Counted from the first letter of the stretch, positions 47,205-56,499 are shown. The stretch is 64,000 bases of DNA from Bacillus pumilus (GCF_900186955.1 NZ_LT906438.1:3286001-3350000), one strand, 5' to 3'. The notes: generated by a model not told the origin, from the sequence alone. A program made the numbers and translations.

Positions 47205-48698
47205 TTATCTAAAGTAACCTGACACACCGCTTGAAATGCCTGACGCTAAACGATCTTTATACGTAGCCGATTTCAAGATGTTTGAATCAACTGGACTTGA
47301 CACAAAACCAGTTTCTAAAAGAACACTCGGCATTTTAGAATATTTAATCACGTAGAATCCAGCTGTTTTCACACCACGGTCTCTTGTACCAAGTGCACTG
47401 ACCATTTTCGGCTGAATGTTTTGCGCAAGCTTCAAGCTGTTTGCAGACGCATATGTTTTGTCATAATACGTTTCTGTTCCGTTTGCACTGCTGTTATCAT
47501 TTGAGTTTGCATGGACACTGATGAAGATATCTGCATTTGCTGACGCACCTTTGCTCACTCGTGTTTGAAGACTGTCAAATGTGTCTGATGTTCTTGACAT
47601 GGTAACAAGTGCACCCGCGTTGTTTAATTTCGTATTTAAACGCTTGGCTACATCTAAATTCAAGTTCTTTTCATATAACCCGTAGCCTACAGCTCCTGAA
47701 TCATGTGCGCCATGACCTGGGTCAATGAATACTTTTTTCCCGACGACAGGGTTTTTCAATTGATTCACGACAGTTGGTGTCACCGTATTTGCACTGCCTA
47801 CGACAGTAAATTTGGTGATTTTTTTACCGCTAATGGTTGCTCTTGTTACTTTTGGTAATGTTTTTTCATTCGTTAGAAGCAATGCTTTGTTTTGCTTCGC
47901 TGCGATCCCTGCAGCAGAAGATGAAGTGGCGTAGCCAAACCCTCTTCCTACATAGGTATTGTTCGTGCTCATATTATACTTTTTCACAATATTAGCGGCA
48001 ACGTCATAACGAGTGGAGCCTTTAATTCGTGTTGGAGATTTCAATTGATTATAAGCTGCTTTTGTGACGTAATTTTCTCCGCCGACTACAATGGTTTGTT
48101 TGACATTGCTTGCTTTTGCAACAGATGCGATTTCAGAACGAAGTCCCTTTTTATCTGTGTAGAGAATCGGGAAACCTTTTTGTGCTGCTACCGGTGCAAT
48201 TGCAATCCCATGAGCATAGAAGGAACCTTCAACGACAACGACGCCTGCTGGCTTTTTCATTTTCTTCGCGATATTTGCAGATAGCTCATATCGATTTTTT
48301 CCTGAAATACGTTGTGTAGAGATGCCCATCTTCTTCACTTCATTGATTACGTTATTTGACACACTTGATGTACTGCCTAAAACGATCACTGTCTTTGTTT
48401 TTAAAGCCTTTAGGGCTTTTTTCGTATCACCTGAAAGACTCTTACTGTTTGTATAAAGAACTGGTCCATTTTTTTGGTGTGCAAGTGGAATCCCTGCTGT
48501 TGCATCTGCATACGCAGTTTTCCCTACTATTACGACTGTACTTGCAGTTCCCCATCCCTTTTTCGCTACGTTTGCTGCTACAGCATATCTGCTTCCGCCA
48601 TCAATTCGTGAGACTGAATTATCTGCTGAAGCTGTTGGAACAATAACGAAAATGGCGATGAGGCTGAGGATGGCTGTTTTCATGATTGAGCGCATCAT
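47205..48698 (-). CDS. lytC: LytC, N-acetylmuramoyl-L-alanine amidase
   Basis: A 497-residue autolysin. Signal peptide ending TASA (about 1–25), three cell-wall-binding type 2 repeats (about 30–310, each with R..G..RY..A..I) and a C-terminal Amidase_3 domain. Zinc and catalytic motifs are FIDPGHGAHDSG, the Glu of LYEKNLNLD, SVHANS and LLETGF. Cleaves the amide bond between MurNAc and the stem peptide. Last gene of lytA–lytB–lytC; ATG behind AAAGGAGG. Confidence 0.95.
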   Translation of the reverse strand: MMRSIMKTAILSLIAIFVIVPTASADNSVSRIDGGSRYAVAANVAKKGWGTASTVVIVGKTAYADATAGIPLAHQKNGPVLYTNSKSLSGDTKKALKALKTKTVIVLGSTSSVSNNVINEVKKMGISTQRISGKNRYELSANIAKKMKKPAGVVVVEGSFYAHGIAIAPVAAQKGFPILYTDKKGLRSEIASVAKASNVKQTIVVGGENYVTKAAYNQLKSPTRIKGSTRYDVAANIVKKYNMSTNNTYVGRGFGYATSSSAAGIAAKQNKALLLTNEKTLPKVTRATISGKKITKFTVVGSANTVTPTVVNQLKNPVVGKKVFIDPGHGAHDSGAVGYGLYEKNLNLDVAKRLNTKLNNAGALVTMSRTSDTFDSLQTRVSKGASANADIFISVHANSNDNSSANGTETYYDKTYASANSLKLAQNIQPKMVSALGTRDRGVKTAGFYVIKYSKMPSVLLETGFVSSPVDSNILKSATYKDRLASGISSGVSGYFR

Positions 48699-48718
48699 CT
48701 ATGTCCTCCTTTAACCCT

Positions 48719-50827
48719 TTAATAGTTTGTTAGTTTTGTACCTGGATAGTAGAACGAAAGTATGGAAGAATATGAGTTTCCAGATTCTGCTCTAGCTTTG
48801 GCACCGTATTGGCTCATGCCAATGCCGTGACCATATCCTTTTCCTGAAATCGTAAAGTCATTTGTATTGTTTTTGACTGACGCAAATGTGCTCTTCACCT
48901 TTGTTGCGCCCATGATGGATCTAAACTCGGTCATCTTCATACTTGCCGTTGTACTTTTGTTTACTGCATATGTGCCTGTTTTATTTTTCAGATGATATGT
49001 CAGCTTGATTGATACCGTCTTCGCACGTTGGCCTTTTGTTTTTCCTGAGAACGTCAGGCTTGAGATGGATGCAATCTTCATATCAGATGCAGCTGTTTCT
49101 TTGTTTTTGAGCAGCCATGATTTGAGACCAGCAAGATCCGTTGCATTTGTCTCTTTTGCCTTAGACCACTGAGATGCTGCTGTACTAGCAGTCAATGTTG
49201 TGCCTAGCTGTTTTTTAGAGAGTTTTAATGTCCATGCATTGACCGGATCTTTTGTATCCTTTTTGGCCACTAAGTACGGCAGTGCATTTGCCCACACTTC
49301 TTCACTTGCCTCTGTATATCCACCATTACTAGAATAATAGGTGGCTGAAATGAGCTGATTGTTGTATTTCAGTACTTTCCCTTTTGTGGCATCGACAGCT
49401 TTTGTCGAATTTGTGTACCAGTTATATCCTCCATATACTTGGAAGGCAGTTGTATCAGGTACGACTTTTCCAATACTTTTCACTGAATACGTTCTAGCGG
49501 CCACTGCCTGTGCTTTTAGCGCTTCAACATGCCAGCTTGCAGGCATTTCATTTGGTACCACGCCTTTTAGATAGTCTTCAAATGGAATATTTTCGAGAGT
49601 CGGCCTGATATAACCTGATTCAATTGCAAAGTTGACGCTGCCTAGGTAAGGCTTCCCTGCAATTTGAAGGATATTTTTCGTTGAATATTTCTCAGGAACA
49701 ACTCTTACATTGTTATACGTCTTTATGCCTTTTAATGAAATTTTTCCGTTAGAAATATTCAATTGGTAGTTTTGATTTTTTTTCAGATAGACTTGTTTGG
49801 CTAATGAGTTCTTCAAGCTATCTTTAATCGCACTTGTGCTACCAGCAAGGTGATAAGCATATGTACCCTTTTCTTTCAGCAGTTTTTTTAGTGACGCTGT
49901 GACAGAATCCGGTTTCACATACACAACAGTACTATTAGACTTTGCAGCCAATTGAGACAGCGGCATAGCATAAATATAGCTAGAGGCTTTTGCCAAATAA
50001 ACTTTATCTGCATTGATATTTAATTTCTTCATTATATTCACAGAGAGTTCATAGCGATTGGCACCACTGATTCTTGTTACCTGTGACGTTTTTTTAATTT
50101 GATTCTCTACTTTTTGTCCCGTACTTTTCGTACTGCCGATGATGATGACTTTGCTTGGCAGCTTGTAAGACGGAATGGAATCTTTTTTTGTTAACAGGAT
50201 TGGGTATCCCTTTCTCGATGCATAGGATGCAATCGCAATCCCATTCATAAATGAGTTTCCACCGACAACGACAGCTTGCTTATAGTTACCCATTTCTTTA
50301 GCAATTTTTTGGGAGATTTCAAACTTGTCTTTTCCACTAATGCGTCTGACTTTCCCATACTTTTTAATAGATTTCTCAGCAGCTGTTGAAATGCTTTTCG
50401 TGTTACCAACGATCAGGATGTTATCCGGCTTCATTTTCTTCAGCTGGTTTTCAGTTGTTTTTGTTAGTTTTTCAATGTTTGTATACAAAATGGGTGCGCC
50501 TAGTTTGTAAGCTAACGGTGATACAGAAATGGCATGATCAAATGCATCACGGCTCACAATGACAACTGTTGATGGATTCTTCCAGCCGGCAGACGCGATG
50601 CTATTGGCAACTTCGTATCGATTTTTGCCATCATATCTTTTCGTGACAGCCACATTCGATCCTGACAGCTTGTATTCTCCAGCTGTGGATAGATCCATCG
50701 TTTTTTTATTTCCGATATAATTAGACAATTTCACTGAAATTGTCGAGCTAGCCATGGCAGACTGAAAGGGTGCGATTAGTAGAGTCATTGTCATGAGAAC
50801 AATAAGTGTAACGCCTGTTTTCTTCAA
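48719..50827 (-). CDS. lytB: LytB, amidase enhancer with SpoIID domain
   Basis: A 702-residue exported protein: signal peptide, three cell-wall-binding type 2 repeats (about 60–345) and a SpoIID domain (about 400–700, with PNEMPASWHVEALKAQAVAA, YYSSNGG and GYGHGIGMSQYGA). LytB enhances LytC activity in B. subtilis. TTG start behind GGCGGGATGA. Confidence 0.94.
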   Translation of the reverse strand: MKKTGVTLIVLMTMTLLIAPFQSAMASSTISVKLSNYIGNKKTMDLSTAGEYKLSGSNVAVTKRYDGKNRYEVANSIASAGWKNPSTVVIVSRDAFDHAISVSPLAYKLGAPILYTNIEKLTKTTENQLKKMKPDNILIVGNTKSISTAAEKSIKKYGKVRRISGKDKFEISQKIAKEMGNYKQAVVVGGNSFMNGIAIASYASRKGYPILLTKKDSIPSYKLPSKVIIIGSTKSTGQKVENQIKKTSQVTRISGANRYELSVNIMKKLNINADKVYLAKASSYIYAMPLSQLAAKSNSTVVYVKPDSVTASLKKLLKEKGTYAYHLAGSTSAIKDSLKNSLAKQVYLKKNQNYQLNISNGKISLKGIKTYNNVRVVPEKYSTKNILQIAGKPYLGSVNFAIESGYIRPTLENIPFEDYLKGVVPNEMPASWHVEALKAQAVAARTYSVKSIGKVVPDTTAFQVYGGYNWYTNSTKAVDATKGKVLKYNNQLISATYYSSNGGYTEASEEVWANALPYLVAKKDTKDPVNAWTLKLSKKQLGTTLTASTAASQWSKAKETNATDLAGLKSWLLKNKETAASDMKIASISSLTFSGKTKGQRAKTVSIKLTYHLKNKTGTYAVNKSTTASMKMTEFRSIMGATKVKSTFASVKNNTNDFTISGKGYGHGIGMSQYGAKARAESGNSYSSILSFYYPGTKLTNY

Positions 50828-50851
50828 TTTTGTTCATCCCGCCCATCTTTT

Positions 50852-51175
50852 TTACTTCTGTTTTTCAATCTTTTGAATTTCCTTTTGACCACTGTCATTG
50901 ATAAAGTAAGAGATTTCTACTTTGTCTCCTGGTTTGAATTCATTTAACACATCTTTAAAATTATCCGTAAATTCATAGCTTAAGGTCGTATTCACTTTTT
51001 TCACTTCGACTGTATGTGCATCAGCCATTCCAATAAATTCAGCTTTTTCTTCCAGCACCTGAGGAGTTGAACTGCTTGTGTTGTTTTCTCCCGAGGACTG
51101 CTCAGCCGTTCCACATGCTGTGAGCACGATACCAAGTAGTAGTATTAAGAACGGTAAAACGACGATTTTCTTCAT
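50852..51175 (-). CDS. lytA: LytA, small lipoprotein of the lytABC operon
   Basis: A 107-residue lipoprotein with lipobox LTACG and an acidic linker, as in B. subtilis LytA (about 102 residues). Thought to help LytB/LytC secretion or placement. ATG at 51175 is 6–7 nt after GAGGTG; a GTG three codons upstream overlaps that site. Confidence 0.9.
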   Translation of the reverse strand: MKKIVVLPFLILLLGIVLTACGTAEQSSGENNTSSSTPQVLEEKAEFIGMADAHTVEVKKVNTTLSYEFTDNFKDVLNEFKPGDKVEISYFINDSGQKEIQKIEKQK

Positions 51176-51195
51176 TTTTTTCACCTCATGTCTTT

Positions 51196-51221
51196 GTATC
51201 GTCTTATAACTTAATATTTTA
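51196..51221 (-). promoter_or_regulatory. Possible sigma-D promoter of lytABC
   Basis: Minus strand TAAA–N14–GACGATAC (two mismatches in -10). It lies very close to the start, leaving a leader of about 14 nt, which weakens it; B. subtilis lytABC is known to be sigma-D dependent. Confidence 0.35.
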
Positions 51222-51231
51222 AGGTAAATTT

Positions 51232-51255
51232 AAGGTTTTTTGAAACCTTTTTTTT
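51232..51255 (+). terminator. Terminator-like hairpin upstream of tagU
   Basis: AAGGTTT/AAACCTT stem, TTTG loop and eight T, on the plus strand in the lytA–tagU divergent region and before the tagU promoter. It may block antisense or readthrough transcription. Confidence 0.6.
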
Positions 51256-51295
51256 GTTACAACGTCTATATCTAGGTTCAGAGTAAAAAAATAAC

Positions 51296-51324
51296 TTGTT
51301 TATCAAGATTCGTAAACCTATAAT
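51296..51324 (+). promoter_or_regulatory. Sigma-A promoter of tagU
   Basis: TTGTTT–N17–TATAAT, about 34 nt upstream of the tagU ATG. Confidence 0.8.
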
Positions 51325-51357
51325 CATGGAAGAATCATAGAAAAGGTGAGGGACATT

Positions 51358-52278
51358 ATGAGAGCTGAAAGAAAACGAAAGAAGAAAAAGGTTCTTTGGA
51401 TTGTTTTATCGATTATTGGCTTATTCGTATTAGCAACTGGCGGATATGCATATCATCTTTGGAATACAGCAGCATCAACCGTGGCAGGCATTCAGGAGAA
51501 TTTAAAGAAGTCAGATAAGCGTGACAAAGATGTCGATTTAAATAAGAAAGACCCGATTTCTATTTTAGTCATGGGTGTTGATGAAAGAAAAAATGACCGC
51601 GGCCGTGCGGATACATTAATATACATGACCGTTAACCCAAAAACCAAAACGACTGAGATGGTGAGTATCCCGCGTGATACGTATACGAAAATTGTCGGAA
51701 AAGGCACAATGGATAAAATCAACCACTCCTATGCATTCGGCGGCACACAAATGGCAGCTGATACTGTAGAGGAATTGCTTGATGTACCTGTTGATTACTT
51801 CGTGAAAGTCAATATGGAAAGCTTTAAGGATATTGTCGATACACTTGGCGGCATTACAGTGAACAGCACATTAGCTTTCAGCTATGATGGTCATTCATTT
51901 GGTACAGGAGAAATTAATCTAAATGGCGATCAAGCCCTCGCCTACACAAGAATGAGAAAACAAGATCCAAAGGGTGACTTCGGACGTCAGCAAAGGCAGC
52001 GTCAAGTCATTGAAGGCATCATTGCTAAAGGGGCAAACATTTCATCTATTACGAAGTTCGGCGATATGTTCAAAGTCGTGGAAAACAATATGAAGACTAA
52101 TATGTCATTTGATGATATGTGGACGATGATGAATGACTACCGTGACGCAAGACAGCGTGTGAAGCAGCACGAGCTGAAAGGAACGGGAGCACGCATCAAT
52201 AATATCTATTATTATCAGCTTGATGATAGCAGTTTGGCTAAAGTGAAGAAGGAATTGAAGGACAGTTTGGAGCAGTAA
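51358..52278 (+). CDS. tagU: TagU (LytR), LytR-CpsA-Psr transferase
   Basis: A 306-residue LCP enzyme. Basic N-terminus and TM (about 10–33), then GRADTLIYMTVNP, SIPRDTYTKIVG and RMRKQDPKGDFGRQQRQ. Attaches wall teichoic acid to peptidoglycan; in B. subtilis LytR was also reported to attenuate lytABC. Divergent from lytA. ATG at 51358 behind AAGGTGAG; a GTG four codons upstream is the alternative. Confidence 0.93.
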   Translation: MRAERKRKKKKVLWIVLSIIGLFVLATGGYAYHLWNTAASTVAGIQENLKKSDKRDKDVDLNKKDPISILVMGVDERKNDRGRADTLIYMTVNPKTKTTEMVSIPRDTYTKIVGKGTMDKINHSYAFGGTQMAADTVEELLDVPVDYFVKVNMESFKDIVDTLGGITVNSTLAFSYDGHSFGTGEINLNGDQALAYTRMRKQDPKGDFGRQQRQRQVIEGIIAKGANISSITKFGDMFKVVENNMKTNMSFDDMWTMMNDYRDARQRVKQHELKGTGARINNIYYYQLDDSSLAKVKKELKDSLEQ

Positions 52279-52306
52279 AAAAAGAAGACTACATGAATGT
52301 AGTCTC
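52279..52306 (-). terminator. mnaA-side terminator hairpin
   Basis: AGACTACAT/ATGTAGTCT hairpin; on the minus strand it is followed by TCTTTTTTT. On the plus strand its expected T-tract is displaced by repeat copy A. Confidence 0.75.
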
Positions 52307-52363
52307 AGATTGTTGACAAAGGGCTAAAATGGTTTTTATTTTAGCTCTTTGTCTTCTTTTTTT
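52307..52363 (+). repeat. Dispersed palindromic repeat, copy A
   Basis: AGATTGTT, GACAAAGGGCTAAAAT, loop GGTTTTT, ATTTTAGCTCTTTGTC, TTCTTTTTTT. One G·U pair when read on this strand (A·C on the other). Between convergent tagU and mnaA. Confidence 0.9.
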
Positions 52364-53501
52364 ATGATTTAAATGGGGCAGGTTTTTCTTCACTTAATCC
52401 AAATCGATGGAGGAGCTCCTCGACAATTCGTCTCGATGCTTGTCCGTCACCATAAGGGTTAGACGCCTTAGACATGCTGTCATACTCCTTCTGATCTACT
52501 AGCAGCTCTTTAGCCATTTTGTAAATGGTCTCTTCATCCGTACCTGCAAGCTTAAGTGTGCCTGCTTTCACGCCTTCTGGACGTTCTGTTGTATCACGGA
52601 GCACTAAAACTGGCTTCCCTAGAGAAGGCGCCTCCTCTTGTACACCGCCAGAATCCGTTAAGATAAAGTGCGAAGCGGCAGCAAAGTTATGGAAATCAAC
52701 GACTTCAAGCGGTTCAATTAAGTGTACACGATCGAGACCGCTAAATTCTGTCTGAGCTGCATCACGTACGGCAGGGTTTAAATGAACAGGATAAACGACC
52801 TGAACATCTTCAAACTCTTCTACAACACGTCTAATGGCTCTAAACATATTTTTCATCGGCTGGCCGAGATTCTCTCTGCGGTGGGCCGTTAACAAAATCA
52901 TTTTATCCGTGCCTATTTTCTCTAAAATAGGGTGCTGATAATGCTCAGTAACTGTAGTTTGCAGGGCATCAATCGCTGTATTCCCTGTCACACAAATGGT
53001 CTCTTCTTTTTTATTTTCAATTAAAAGATTCTGCTTCGCTTCCTCTGTAGGAGAGAAATGAATATCGGCAATAATGCCTGTCATTTGACGGTTCAATTCC
53101 TCTGGGAACGGCGAATACTTATTGTGTGTTCTCAATCCTGCTTCGACGTGCCCAACTGAAATTTGGTGATAAAATGCTGCCAAGCTTCCTGCAAAGGTTG
53201 TTGTAGTATCCCCATGGACAAGGACAATATCAGGTTTTTCTTCTTGGAATAATTGGTCTAGCTTTAACAGTGCATTTGATGTGATTTCAGATAATGTCTG
53301 GCGCTGCTTCATGATGTTTAAATCATGATCTGGCGTAATTGAAAAAGCCTCAAGAACTTGATCAAGCATTTCTCTGTGCTGGGCTGTCACAGTGACAATC
53401 GAATTTATCAGTGGATGTTTATTTAATTCAAGGACAAGTGGTGCCATTTTGATCGCTTCAGGTCTAGTACCGAAAATAGTCATTACATTTAGTTTTTTCA
53501 C
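52362..53501 (-). CDS. mnaA: MnaA, UDP-GlcNAc 2-epimerase
   Basis: A 379-residue non-hydrolysing epimerase making UDP-ManNAc for the teichoic acid linkage unit. FGTRPEAIKMAPLV, VHGDTTTT, GHVEAGLRT and TDSGGVQEEAPSLG motifs. Start GTG at 53501 (VKKLNVMTIFG) behind GAGGATT, matching B. subtilis; the frame runs 15 codons further upstream. Confidence 0.95.
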   Translation of the reverse strand: MKKLNVMTIFGTRPEAIKMAPLVLELNKHPLINSIVTVTAQHREMLDQVLEAFSITPDHDLNIMKQRQTLSEITSNALLKLDQLFQEEKPDIVLVHGDTTTTFAGSLAAFYHQISVGHVEAGLRTHNKYSPFPEELNRQMTGIIADIHFSPTEEAKQNLLIENKKEETICVTGNTAIDALQTTVTEHYQHPILEKIGTDKMILLTAHRRENLGQPMKNMFRAIRRVVEEFEDVQVVYPVHLNPAVRDAAQTEFSGLDRVHLIEPLEVVDFHNFAAASHFILTDSGGVQEEAPSLGKPVLVLRDTTERPEGVKAGTLKLAGTDEETIYKMAKELLVDQKEYDSMSKASNPYGDGQASRRIVEELLHRFGLSEEKPAPFKS

Positions 53502-53770
53502 TTGTTTAATCCTCTTTCCTAGTATAGTACTTTCAATTATACACAATTTGGAGGATAAATTTAATGGTATAAAAAAAGAAATTTACATTGAATTAACGTT
53601 AAATTTCTCTTTCCTTTACATTTAACATATAAAATATGAATTATCTAAAATTCATTTTAGTGAAATCATTTGTCTTTCCTATGATTTGTAAGTTACACTT
53701 TAAACAGACGACCAAGAACAAACATTGAGTGATTAAATCGGTTATCTATGTAAGGAAGGTGCAAAGTTCA

Positions 53771-54652
53771 TTGAAAAAAGTACGTAAAGCCATTATACCA
53801 GCTGCAGGTCTTGGGACACGTTTCCTCCCTGCAACAAAAGCTATGCCTAAAGAAATGCTGCCAATCGTTGATAAACCAACCATTCAATATATTATTGAAG
53901 AAGCTGTTGAATCAGGAATTGAAGACATTATTATCGTCACTGGAAAAGGAAAAAGAGCCATTGAGGATCATTTTGATTTTGCACCAGAGCTAGAGCGCAA
54001 CCTAGAGGAAAAAGGGAAGAGCGAGCTTCTAGAGAAGGTGAGAAAATCCTCTAACATTGCTGACATTCATTACATACGTCAAAAGGAACCTAAAGGACTT
54101 GGACACGCTGTTTGGTGCGCACGCAATTTTATCGGTGATGAGCCATTCGCCGTTTTATTAGGCGATGATATTGTTCAAGCTCAAACACCTGGGCTTCGCC
54201 AGCTGATGGATGAATACGAAAAGACCCTTTCATCTGTGATCGGTGTTCAGCAGGTAGCAGACAGCGATACGCATCGCTACGGGATCATCGACCCTCTTAC
54301 ACAAGAAGGACGCCGCTACCAAGTGAAAAACTTTGTAGAAAAGCCGCCGCAAGGTACAGCACCATCCAATCTAGCCATCTTAGGACGATACATTTTCACA
54401 CCAGAGATTTTTATGTACCTTGATCAGCAAGAAATTGGTGCAGGCGGGGAAATTCAACTGACAGATGCCATCCAAAAGCTGAATGATATCCAGCGTGTAT
54501 TCGCCTATGATTTTGAAGGAAAACGATACGATGTTGGTGAGAAGCAAGGATTCATCGAGACGACTCTCGAGTTTGCCCTTCAAGATGAGGATCTAAAAAA
54601 GAAACTCATTCCATTTATGAAACAGCTTCTCGAAAAAGAAGAAGCGAATTAA
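53771..54652 (+). CDS. gtaB: GtaB, UTP–glucose-1-phosphate uridylyltransferase
   Basis: A 293-residue enzyme making UDP-glucose for TuaD, teichoic acid glucosylation and glycolipids. Motif [23 protein letters not shown] at 53771 behind AAGGTG gives the B. subtilis N-terminus ([10 protein letters not shown]). The 269-nt AT-rich region upstream holds the promoter, not resolved here. Confidence 0.95.
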   Translation: MKKVRKAIIPAAGLGTRFLPATKAMPKEMLPIVDKPTIQYIIEEAVESGIEDIIIVTGKGKRAIEDHFDFAPELERNLEEKGKSELLEKVRKSSNIADIHYIRQKEPKGLGHAVWCARNFIGDEPFAVLLGDDIVQAQTPGLRQLMDEYEKTLSSVIGVQQVADSDTHRYGIIDPLTQEGRRYQVKNFVEKPPQGTAPSNLAILGRYIFTPEIFMYLDQQEIGAGGEIQLTDAIQKLNDIQRVFAYDFEGKRYDVGEKQGFIETTLEFALQDEDLKKKLIPFMKQLLEKEEAN

Positions 54653-54678
54653 AAAAAGCTGCCGGAATCGGCAGCTTT
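54653..54678 (+). terminator. gtaB terminator hairpin (left copy)
   Basis: AAAGCTGCCG/CGGCAGCTTT with GAAT loop. The plus-strand T-tract is cut to three T by the adjoining repeat, while the minus strand keeps seven T. Near-identical to the hairpin at 54853–54880. Confidence 0.85.
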
Positions 54679-54730
54679 AGATTGTTGACAAAGTGCTAAA
54701 ATGATTTTTATTTTAGCACTTTGTCTTCTT
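54679..54730 (+). repeat. Dispersed palindromic repeat, copy B
   Basis: AGATTGTT, GACAAAGTGCTAAAAT, loop GATTTTT, ATTTTAGCACTTTGTC, TTCTT. Stem fully Watson–Crick, with U-A where copies A and C have G·U and G-C. Confidence 0.92.
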
Positions 54731-54731
54731 T

Positions 54732-54853
54732 TCAGCGTGATAGAAAACCTTTGAAGTCTAGGAAGGGCGAGCACTGGCGCGGAGCGAATTGAATATTCGT
54801 GAGCACCAGCGCGCAGACCTGACAACGAATGCGAGGGTTTGTCTACACGCTGA
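54732..54853 (+). repeat. GC-rich structured element next to repeat copy B
   Basis: A closed fold: TCAGCGTG/CACGCTGA outer stem (8 bp), TAGA/TCTA and AAACC/GGTTT inner stems, and a central hairpin CTGG/CCAG with GCGAAT/ATTCGT around TGAAT. It includes near repeats GAGCACTGGCGCG and GAGCACCAGCGCG. No ORF. GC content is well above the flanks. Possibly a dispersed Bacillus element; not identified. Confidence 0.75.
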
Positions 54854-54880
54854 AGCTGCCTTAATCGGCAGCTTTTTATT
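54853..54880 (+). terminator. Terminator hairpin (right copy) between gtaB and tagH
   Basis: AAGCTGCC…GGCAGCTTTTTATTT: differs from the left copy at two positions in about 22. It keeps the plus-strand T-tract but has none on the minus strand for tagH. Confidence 0.8.
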
Positions 54881-56480
54881 TCATCACTGAAATCGTCAGT
54901 GTATGCTGTTCATTATCAATGACAAACAGATTGCTTTCGCCCTTTACTGCGAATTTCGTTTGTTTCTCATTCATCCAAACCTTCTGTTCTGTCAGTCCAA
55001 GTGTCGAAGGAGAGATCGGCATCACCTCATGAAAGACAATAGCATTTGCTTGACCATTTTGAATGACATAGTCAGTTTTCTCTGTGGTCAATCGCTCGAT
55101 CGTACCGCCTTGATCACTTTTGATCGAGCTCAGCGTCTGCATTTTTTGCTTAAGCACCGATTCTTCTTTTCCGAGGAAAGAAAGTAAATACTCATACGAG
55201 CCAGCAGATGCGGGCGATACATACGAGTTGAACTGTCCAGGTCCAATGGATAAAGACTTTAATTCCTCTGCATGTTGAAGCCCTTCAGGTTTGACAAAAT
55301 ACGTCTCTGATGCTGTTTTGATTTGAACGGTTTGTTTATTTTCAGCGACAGCTTGTACTTCTTGTCCGAATGGCAAAGTGACACCTACCTTCTTTTTCAT
55401 GGCTTGATCTTTGTACACCGTGAGTGGATCTGCCGTGACAAGCGTCTGTCGATCCACCTTTTTCATATCAGGCGCCCCTTTCGTTAGCTGGTTCTTTGAC
55501 TGAGGCGATTCTGTCTTATCTGCTGGGATGGCGCCAAACGTCGCCAGTGTACGAAGTGGACGATCCGAAAACATCGATAAGGCAAGTAAAATCGTTAAAA
55601 CTGCTATTATCGTCACTTGAAAGGCTGGTCCAAAAAAGGAACGTCGTTTTCCGTTCTCATCATATCGAGACACCTTCTCTGTCTTTTTTTGTACACCTTT
55701 GCGACCTTCTTTGTGTTTCAATTGATATTCTTTTTTTTCTTTTTTAGAAAGCTTGTTAAACCATTCAACAAACTCCTTATACTCTTTCACGACCTTCTTC
55801 GTCTCATCAAACATACGAAGCTCACCATAATGCATCCAAGCCACTCGGTCACAGATTTTTTGAATTTGGCTAATGGAATGGCTGACAAAAAAGATCGTCT
55901 TCCCTTGTTCTTTAAATTCTGTGATTCGATCCACGCATTTTTGATAGAAGGTTTGGTCACCAACAGACAACGCTTCATCAATAATCAAGATATCTGGATC
56001 GATATGCGCTGAAATGGCGAAGCCAAGACGTGACTTCATTCCGCTTGAATAGCTTTTCACAGGCTGATCAATAAAGTCACCAATATCCGCAAACTCTACG
56101 ATTTTTTCATATAGTTCGTCTATCTCTTTATTCGTCAGCCCCATCATCAAACACTTGAGGCGAATGTTGTCTTTCCCGCTTAATTGGTTGTTTAGCCCTG
56201 CCGCAATGGCAATTAACGAAGGCTGACCGTCCATATCAACTTCACCACTTGTCGGTGGAATGATTTTCGCAAGAAGATTCGACATCGTTGATTTTCCAGA
56301 TCCGTTGATCCCTACAAAACCAATCGTCTCGCCTTCATATACATCAAAGGACACATCACGAACAGCAAAGAAACCTTTTTCATTTTTATTAGGAAAAAAC
56401 AGCCCTTTAATCTTATCTGACTGCTTTTTATATAGGACGTATTGCTTGGATACGTTTCGAAACGAAACCTTTAGTTTCAT
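54876..56480 (-). CDS. tagH: TagH, teichoic acid ABC exporter ATPase
   Basis: A 534-residue protein. ABC domain (about 1–250): Walker A GINGSGKST, signature SYSSGMKSRL, Walker B ILIIDEALSVGD. A TM helix (about 286–305) follows, then an extracellular tail with an SH3-like segment (about 370–420). With TagG it exports wall teichoic acid. Length close to B. subtilis TagH (527). Confidence 0.95.
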   Translation of the reverse strand: MKLKVSFRNVSKQYVLYKKQSDKIKGLFFPNKNEKGFFAVRDVSFDVYEGETIGFVGINGSGKSTMSNLLAKIIPPTSGEVDMDGQPSLIAIAAGLNNQLSGKDNIRLKCLMMGLTNKEIDELYEKIVEFADIGDFIDQPVKSYSSGMKSRLGFAISAHIDPDILIIDEALSVGDQTFYQKCVDRITEFKEQGKTIFFVSHSISQIQKICDRVAWMHYGELRMFDETKKVVKEYKEFVEWFNKLSKKEKKEYQLKHKEGRKGVQKKTEKVSRYDENGKRRSFFGPAFQVTIIAVLTILLALSMFSDRPLRTLATFGAIPADKTESPQSKNQLTKGAPDMKKVDRQTLVTADPLTVYKDQAMKKKVGVTLPFGQEVQAVAENKQTVQIKTASETYFVKPEGLQHAEELKSLSIGPGQFNSYVSPASAGSYEYLLSFLGKEESVLKQKMQTLSSIKSDQGGTIERLTTEKTDYVIQNGQANAIVFHEVMPISPSTLGLTEQKVWMNEKQTKFAVKGESNLFVIDNEQHTLTISVMK

Positions 56481-56499
56481 CGTATAATCTCCTTACTTT

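Noticed and set aside
54732..54853. Structured element as a tRNA, riboswitch or T-box
   Set aside because: No anticodon arm or CCA, no T-box motif, and it lies between convergent genes rather than in a leader.
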